From contig CADBUD010000045.1 of assembly GCA_902797785.1 (NCBI GenBank), positions 1 through 10,652 on the forward strand: DNA of 10,652 bases, given 5' to 3'. The translations under genes and the position numbers were made by a program. The notes under the pieces are model-generated. The model ran no database searches. It had not been told where the DNA came from and was given only the letters and a program-made list of their open reading frames with translations. Positions within the stretch are counted from its first letter, which is position 1. Every line of letters begins with the position of its first letter. The stretch is from an uncultured Lachnospiraceae bacterium (GTDB lineage: Bacteria; Bacillota; Clostridia; Lachnospirales; Lachnospiraceae). Shown here in pieces: positions 7,310 to 10,652 of this stretch.

Positions 7310-8617
7310 ATCATATGTGAGTCCGGAAAGATAATTGATGAACTGCTGCGCTGTTCTTCCGGAGATTCCTCCATGGCTCAATTCCCATTTGTTCGCTTCT
7401 TTGCAGATTTCTTCCTCTGACATCGGAATGTGGCTGCGTTTTGCCAGTTCGGCAGCAATATGAAAATATTCCTTCTGCGTCGGTTTGGCATAATAGATCG
7501 TAACGCCGAAGCGGTTCACAAGGGACATTTTTTCTTCAATCGTATCCGAACGGTGCATGCCGTTGGAATATTCCATATCATTCCGGTCATTCCAGGTCTC
7601 TTTGATCAGGTGGCGCCGGTTGGAGGTGGCATAGATCAAAATATTGTCTGTCTTTGTTTCAACACCGCCTTCAATCACTGCTTTTAAGAACTTATATTCA
7701 ATCTCAGATTCCTCAAAGGACAGATCGTCCATATAAATAATGAATTTATAATTACGGTTTTTGATTTTTGAGATGATGGCAGGGAGATCCTGGAACTGGT
7801 GCTTGTTAATCTCAATCATGCGCAGGCCCTGGTCATAATATTGATTGACAATGGCTTTGATGCTGGTTGATTTCCCGGTGCCGCTGTCCCCGAACAGAAG
7901 AACATTGTTTGCTTTTTTTCCGGACAAAAAGGCTGTCGTATTGTCGATCAGCTTCTTTTTTTGGAGGTCATATCCGATCAGATCGTCGAGGACGACCGGG
8001 TCCATATGGCTGATCGGATGGAAGATTAGCTTTCCACGGCTGTTGTGGCCAATGCGGAACGCCTTATTAAGACCGAACATTCCGACGCCGAAGTCATGGT
8101 AAAATTGAGTCACAAGCTTAAAAAAATCGTCCGTATTCTGCGCAAGCTCAAGCTTTTCACTGAGCCGGCGAACCTTTTCACTGACATTTTTATGGTAGAG
8201 CAGCTCGGATTTTTCGATTGCCTGATACTGCTCGATACGGGAAAAGCAGTTAATGCCAAGCTCTGTTTCTAAAGGGGAAAAGTCGAAATGAAAGAGCTCC
8301 ATAAAGGCTTGAAAATCATTTTTGGCAAACTCGTTGATGCTTCCTTCTCTGGCACCGGCCTTTTCGCAGGTGATACTGAACGGATTTTCCTCTGTGATCA
8401 GAAGAAAGGTCAGATAATTATGCCAGAGATTTTTGTCGAATCCATAGTCCGTCGATAATACCAAAAGACGTTTGATCTGTTTATAGATCTCCGTGATCAG
8501 ACGATCCTTGGATTCCTCTTTGGATTCGAAGTTTTTATAGATATCGCCAAGCTTCATCAAAATAGAATCTGAAGGCAGATCTCCATAGACAAGTAGTTTT
8601 GAAATAATTCGGTACAT
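7304..8617 (-). CDS. DUF815-family AAA+ ATPase
   Basis: A 437-residue ATP-binding protein of the DUF815 type. The first 200 residues are helical and have no recognisable motif. The AAA+ core begins near 205 with DPVVLDDLIGYDLQK. Walker A is GDSGTGKST (243-251, Lys249), Walker B is FIIYMDD (292-298), and the sensor-1-like motif is ATSNRRHL (330-337). NRFG follows and the C-terminal SGRTAQQF carries a sensor-2-like Arg. Catalytic residues look intact, so it should hydrolyse ATP. DUF815 proteins have no firmly established substrate; the fold is that of remodelling ATPases. The ATG at 8617 is preceded by AGAGGAG about 8 bases upstream. It lies 93 bases after the diguanylate cyclase gene and 60 before the coiled-coil gene, the most obvious candidate partner. 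Family call is confident; role unknown. Confidence 0.87.
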   Translation of the reverse strand: MYRIISKLLVYGDLPSDSILMKLGDIYKNFESKEESKDRLITEIYKQIKRLLVLSTDYGFDKNLWHNYLTFLLITEENPFSITCEKAGAREGSINEFAKNDFQAFMELFHFDFSPLETELGINCFSRIEQYQAIEKSELLYHKNVSEKVRRLSEKLELAQNTDDFFKLVTQFYHDFGVGMFGLNKAFRIGHNSRGKLIFHPISHMDPVVLDDLIGYDLQKKKLIDNTTAFLSGKKANNVLLFGDSGTGKSTSIKAIVNQYYDQGLRMIEINKHQFQDLPAIISKIKNRNYKFIIYMDDLSFEESEIEYKFLKAVIEGGVETKTDNILIYATSNRRHLIKETWNDRNDMEYSNGMHRSDTIEEKMSLVNRFGVTIYYAKPTQKEYFHIAAELAKRSHIPMSEEEICKEANKWELSHGGISGRTAQQFINYLSGLTYDI

Positions 8618-8647
8618 AGTTTTTCTCCTCTGAAAATTCTTTCCTTT

Positions 8648-8679
8648 GTAACCGGCCTTACGGTTTTCTGGACGGTTAC
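8648..8679 (-). promoter_or_regulatory. Possible alternative hairpins ahead of the ATPase gene
   Basis: In the minus-strand transcript, GTAACCG (8673-8679) can pair perfectly with CGGTTAC (8648-8654). A nearer AACCG (within 8660-8666) can pair with the same CGGTT. The two helices exclude each other, as in attenuators or translational switches. The structure ends about 30 bases before the ATPase start, and no U-run follows. It does not match the c-di-GMP-I or -II riboswitch layout that I know. Evidence is base pairing only. Confidence 0.35.
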
Positions 8680-8710
8680 TTTAGCCTCGTGAACGAAAGG
8701 ACTGGCTGTT

Positions 8711-9769
8711 TTATTCGTTCTTAGTAAAGCCCTGTGAGATTACGCGGTTCTTTCCGTTTTGTTTTCCCTGATACAGAAAATCATCGGCGGCGCGGATCCA
8801 GTCATTTTTGGACATGGATTCTTCATATACGGCTGTGCCAATGGTCGCGGTCACACGGATCTTTTGGTTATCATAGGTAAATTCTTTGTTCTTGATTTCG
8901 CGGCGGAGCTCCTCTAGCAGTCCCACCTGTCCGTTTCCCGCCTCGGGAAGCTTTCCTAATAAAAGAAACTCTTCTCCGCCCCAGCGGCAGGCATCATAGC
9001 TTGCTATGTGGGAGCGGATCATAGCGGCAATATTTTTTAGGACATAGTCTCCGCAGTCATGACCATATTTGTCATTGATCAGCTTAAAATTGTCAATATC
9101 CAGGATGGCAATCCAGTACCTATGTTTTTTTAGATTCAGGTGTTCAATCTTGGGCATCATATATAAACGGTTATACATGCCGGTCAGATAGTCTCTTTGT
9201 GCCTCTTTCTTTAAGAGAATCTCAGACTGCATGACTTTTTCACTGTAGTTGAACAGGAAAAAGAACAAAGCAAAAAATACCAGCAGAAGATTGACGTTGG
9301 ACAGGATCATTATGGTATCAGCACCGGTCATGGGATAGGAGGGTTTCTTGTCCTGGAAATAAAGGAGTTCACCGACTAAAAATGCCGGAATCAGGAAAAG
9401 ATTAATGAGAGCCATCCTTCTTTGCGGATGATTGCTGTCCTTGAAATCCAGATAATCAATGTAAAAAGAAATCGCGATTAAAACAAAAAGATAAATCTGA
9501 AATCCGGAATTCATGCCAATCAAGGTAGTCGCAAGCAGCATATGAAGAAAAATCTCAATATAGGCAAGACATAAAAAGAGCTTTTTCCCCTTAAGCCGCA
9601 GGATCAAAAAACAACAGAGATAAAAAAGGACACTAAAAATATTGTAACGAAACAGGATCGTCACATGAAAATAATAAAACGTCAGTAAAAGAAAAATATG
9701 CGTGATCAGCAGGATTACGTTGATCAGGTAGATATAGCGGTCGATCAGATCCGTTTGTTTTGAATTCAT
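8711..9769 (-). CDS. Membrane diguanylate cyclase (GGDEF domain)
   Basis: A 352-residue protein that should make c-di-GMP from two GTP. About six hydrophobic membrane segments (roughly 12-34, 38-57, 64-84, 88-106, 119-139 and 153-175) form an unnamed N-terminal sensor-like region. A short linker leads to the GGDEF domain (about 190-347). The domain shows RDYLTGMYNR (192-201), the metal-binding DID within ILDIDNFK (Asp224, Asp226), NDKYGHDCGD (232-241), and the active-site RWGGEEF (GGEEF 264-268). It appears catalytically competent. The allosteric RxxD I-site normally a few residues before GG(D/E)EF is absent (I-A-S-Y in its place). The ATG at 9769 has AGGAG about 5 bases upstream. It is first in its block, behind its own promoter, and shares the region with a PilZ receptor. 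Confidence 0.92.
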   Translation of the reverse strand: MNSKQTDLIDRYIYLINVILLITHIFLLLTFYYFHVTILFRYNIFSVLFYLCCFLILRLKGKKLFLCLAYIEIFLHMLLATTLIGMNSGFQIYLFVLIAISFYIDYLDFKDSNHPQRRMALINLFLIPAFLVGELLYFQDKKPSYPMTGADTIMILSNVNLLLVFFALFFFLFNYSEKVMQSEILLKKEAQRDYLTGMYNRLYMMPKIEHLNLKKHRYWIAILDIDNFKLINDKYGHDCGDYVLKNIAAMIRSHIASYDACRWGGEEFLLLGKLPEAGNGQVGLLEELRREIKNKEFTYDNQKIRVTATIGTAVYEESMSKNDWIRAADDFLYQGKQNGKNRVISQGFTKNE

Positions 9770-9798
9770 GCCTTCTCCTTTCCGTTCGATTTTCTTTT

Positions 9799-9827
9799 AT
9801 CATATCACAAAGATGAGCTTCCGACAA
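9799..9827 (-). promoter_or_regulatory. Sigma-A-type promoter for the diguanylate cyclase block
   Basis: The minus strand reads TTGTCG (9822-9827), then exactly 17 bases, then TATGAT (9799-9804). Transcription would begin near 9792, giving a leader of about 23 bases with the Shine-Dalgarno. It lies outside the presumed insertion sequence end and is the best candidate promoter for 8711-9769 and perhaps the genes beyond. Confidence 0.65.
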
Positions 9828-9833
9828 GAAGCT
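9816..9833. promoter_or_regulatory. Palindrome framing the -35 box (candidate operator)
   Basis: AGCTTC (9816-9821) and GAAGCT (9828-9833) are perfect inverted arms around six bases, and those six bases are precisely the -35 box of the diguanylate cyclase promoter. A dimeric regulator bound here would block RNA polymerase. Alternatively, read on the plus strand, the hairpin followed by GTTTTATTTAT could be a weak terminator. Confidence 0.4.
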
Positions 9834-9858
9834 GTTTTATTTATCAAATTTTCCTGCT

Positions 9859-9883
9859 GTGAATAGTAACCCGTGAATAGTAA
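9859..9883. repeat. Tandem 11-bp direct repeat near the insertion sequence end
   Basis: GTGAATAGTAA occurs at 9859-9869 and again at 9873-9883, a 14-base period. It lies about 70 bases beyond the transposase stop codon, where the end of the mobile element is expected. It may be part of the terminal transposase-binding region. The other end of the element is outside the window, so inverted-repeat pairing cannot be tested. Confidence 0.5.
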
Positions 9884-9953
9884 TGACTCATACTTCCCAT
9901 ACCCCAAATTGCAGTAAATCCTTATTTTGTGTGACTTTTAACTCCAAAAATAG

Positions 9954-10652
9954 TTATGCTGGCTGTGCCATGTCATTGGCAGAAGCTAACGACCGTTGTA
10001 AATATCCTGGCAGAGCCGAAATGGCATAATCCACCACTGACTGTACCTGTTCTTCCGTTGCGCCAAGCAGCTTCATTATCCCCTCCTTAAAAAGTGCGAC
10101 AATCAAAGCAAGGGATTGGATGAATGTGATATCCTGCAATTCCTGATAGAACAGCATGAAAAGCTCGCCGCATGAACGGTAATCCTCAGATTCCCGTTGT
10201 TCTATGGCAATCATCATATACCTTGTGAAAGCTATGGCGATTTGGGCATTCTGCGCCTCAAAAGAGGGTGCCTGAAAATCTTTTCCAAAATGAAGATATT
10301 GCTTGCAACATTTGAACATACATTCGATGTTCCAGCGCTTTCCGTATTGACGGATGATCTCGTTCTCATCCATCCCGGCATCTGTGCTCAAGAGGCAGAT
10401 CCACTCCTTCTTGTTGGCACGATTCGGGAGATAGACCAGTTTGACGGGTATCCGTTCGATGATCTTGTTTTTCTCCTTGACGAGAAGGTTCACATTGACG
10501 CTGAGTTTCCATGCGGCTTTGCCACGGCGTTTTTTGCTCATGATATACAGAGCCTTGACGTTGATCATTTTTCCGTCATACTCGTAATACTGCTTTGAGT
10601 TCGTTTTGAGCCTGGCTATTACGGTGAGCTTGGCTTCCTTCATCAGGCGTGA
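9954..10652 (-). CDS. IS4-family transposase, C-terminal part (cut by window edge)
   Basis: The C-terminal half of a DDE transposase. The frame stays open past the Met at 10643 to the last base, so that Met is probably internal and the true start lies outside. Counted from that Met, the IS4 signature Y(2)R(3)E(6)K is perfect in YGKRWNIECMFKCCK (Tyr100, Arg103, catalytic Glu107, Lys114). The first two catalytic Asp residues would lie upstream, outside the window. Before it are an Arg/Lys-rich segment, KKRRGKAAWKLSV, and PNRANKKEWICLLSTD; after it, FTRYMMIAIEQRE and a Cys/Gly-containing helical tail (SCGELFMLFYQEL), all typical of clostridial IS4-type transposases. The visible portion has no frameshift or stop. 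Whether the whole gene is functional cannot be judged. Confidence 0.87.
   Translation of the reverse strand, partial: SRLMKEAKLTVIARLKTNSKQYYEYDGKMINVKALYIMSKKRRGKAAWKLSVNVNLLVKEKNKIIERIPVKLVYLPNRANKKEWICLLSTDAGMDENEIIRQYGKRWNIECMFKCCKQYLHFGKDFQAPSFEAQNAQIAIAFTRYMMIAIEQRESEDYRSCGELFMLFYQELQDITFIQSLALIVALFKEGIMKLLGATEEQVQSVVDYAISALPGYLQRSLASANDMAQPA

Larger units (their letters stand above)
9859..10652 (-). mobile_element. Partial IS4-type insertion sequence
   Basis: The element contains the truncated IS4-family transposase and about 95 bases of AT-rich sequence after its stop. The left boundary is set provisionally at the tandem 11-bp repeat; the right end is outside the window. No target-site duplication or terminal inverted repeat can be confirmed. 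Confidence 0.45.

Noticed and set aside
8618..8710. c-di-GMP riboswitch before the ATPase gene
   Set aside because: Some GGCC/GGTTAC fragments recall the c-di-GMP-I aptamer, but the P1 and P2 helices and the tetraloop-receptor layout could not be assembled. It was kept only as unexplained hairpins.

Overview
The window looks like chromosomal DNA of a low-to-moderate GC Firmicute, most likely a Clostridia/Lachnospiraceae-type gut anaerobe. The reasons are strong AGGAGG-type Shine-Dalgarno sequences before nearly every gene, sigma-A-like promoters, and a gene mix (MalQ, DUF815 ATPase, AIM24-family protein, lipoprotein ApbE, IS4-type transposase) common in that group. The taxonomic call is inference. 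All ten genes lie on the minus strand, so transcription runs from high to low coordinates. No gene-free stretch exceeds 300 bases; the longest is 9770-9953.

Right edge (about 9859-10652): the C-terminal part of an IS4-type DDE transposase, cut by the window end. After it comes AT-rich DNA with a tandem 11-bp repeat that may mark the end of the insertion sequence. A good promoter (9799-9827) then starts the next block, and its -35 box sits exactly between the arms of a 6-bp palindrome.

Central block (3212-9769): a membrane diguanylate cyclase with an intact GGEEF motif; a DUF815-type AAA+ ATPase; an unrecognised 440-residue, coiled-coil-rich protein containing a duplicated short motif; a YcgR-like PilZ protein with both c-di-GMP-binding motifs intact; a lipoprotein ApbE (flavin transferase); and TcdA (t6A tRNA dehydratase). 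Spacing is tight from the unknown protein through PilZ to ApbE. A c-di-GMP producer and a c-di-GMP receptor bracket an ATPase and an uncharacterised partner. This is the most interesting part of the window: a candidate c-di-GMP-linked ATPase/coiled-coil module.

Left block (3-3131): a second good promoter (3187-3215), overlapping the tcdA stop codon, drives malQ (4-alpha-glucanotransferase). It is translationally coupled by TAATG to a PlsC-type acyltransferase, followed by an AIM24-family protein. This MalQ has substitutions at normally conserved GH77 sites (region IV His to Val, and Arg to Gln after the nucleophile motif), although the three catalytic acids remain.
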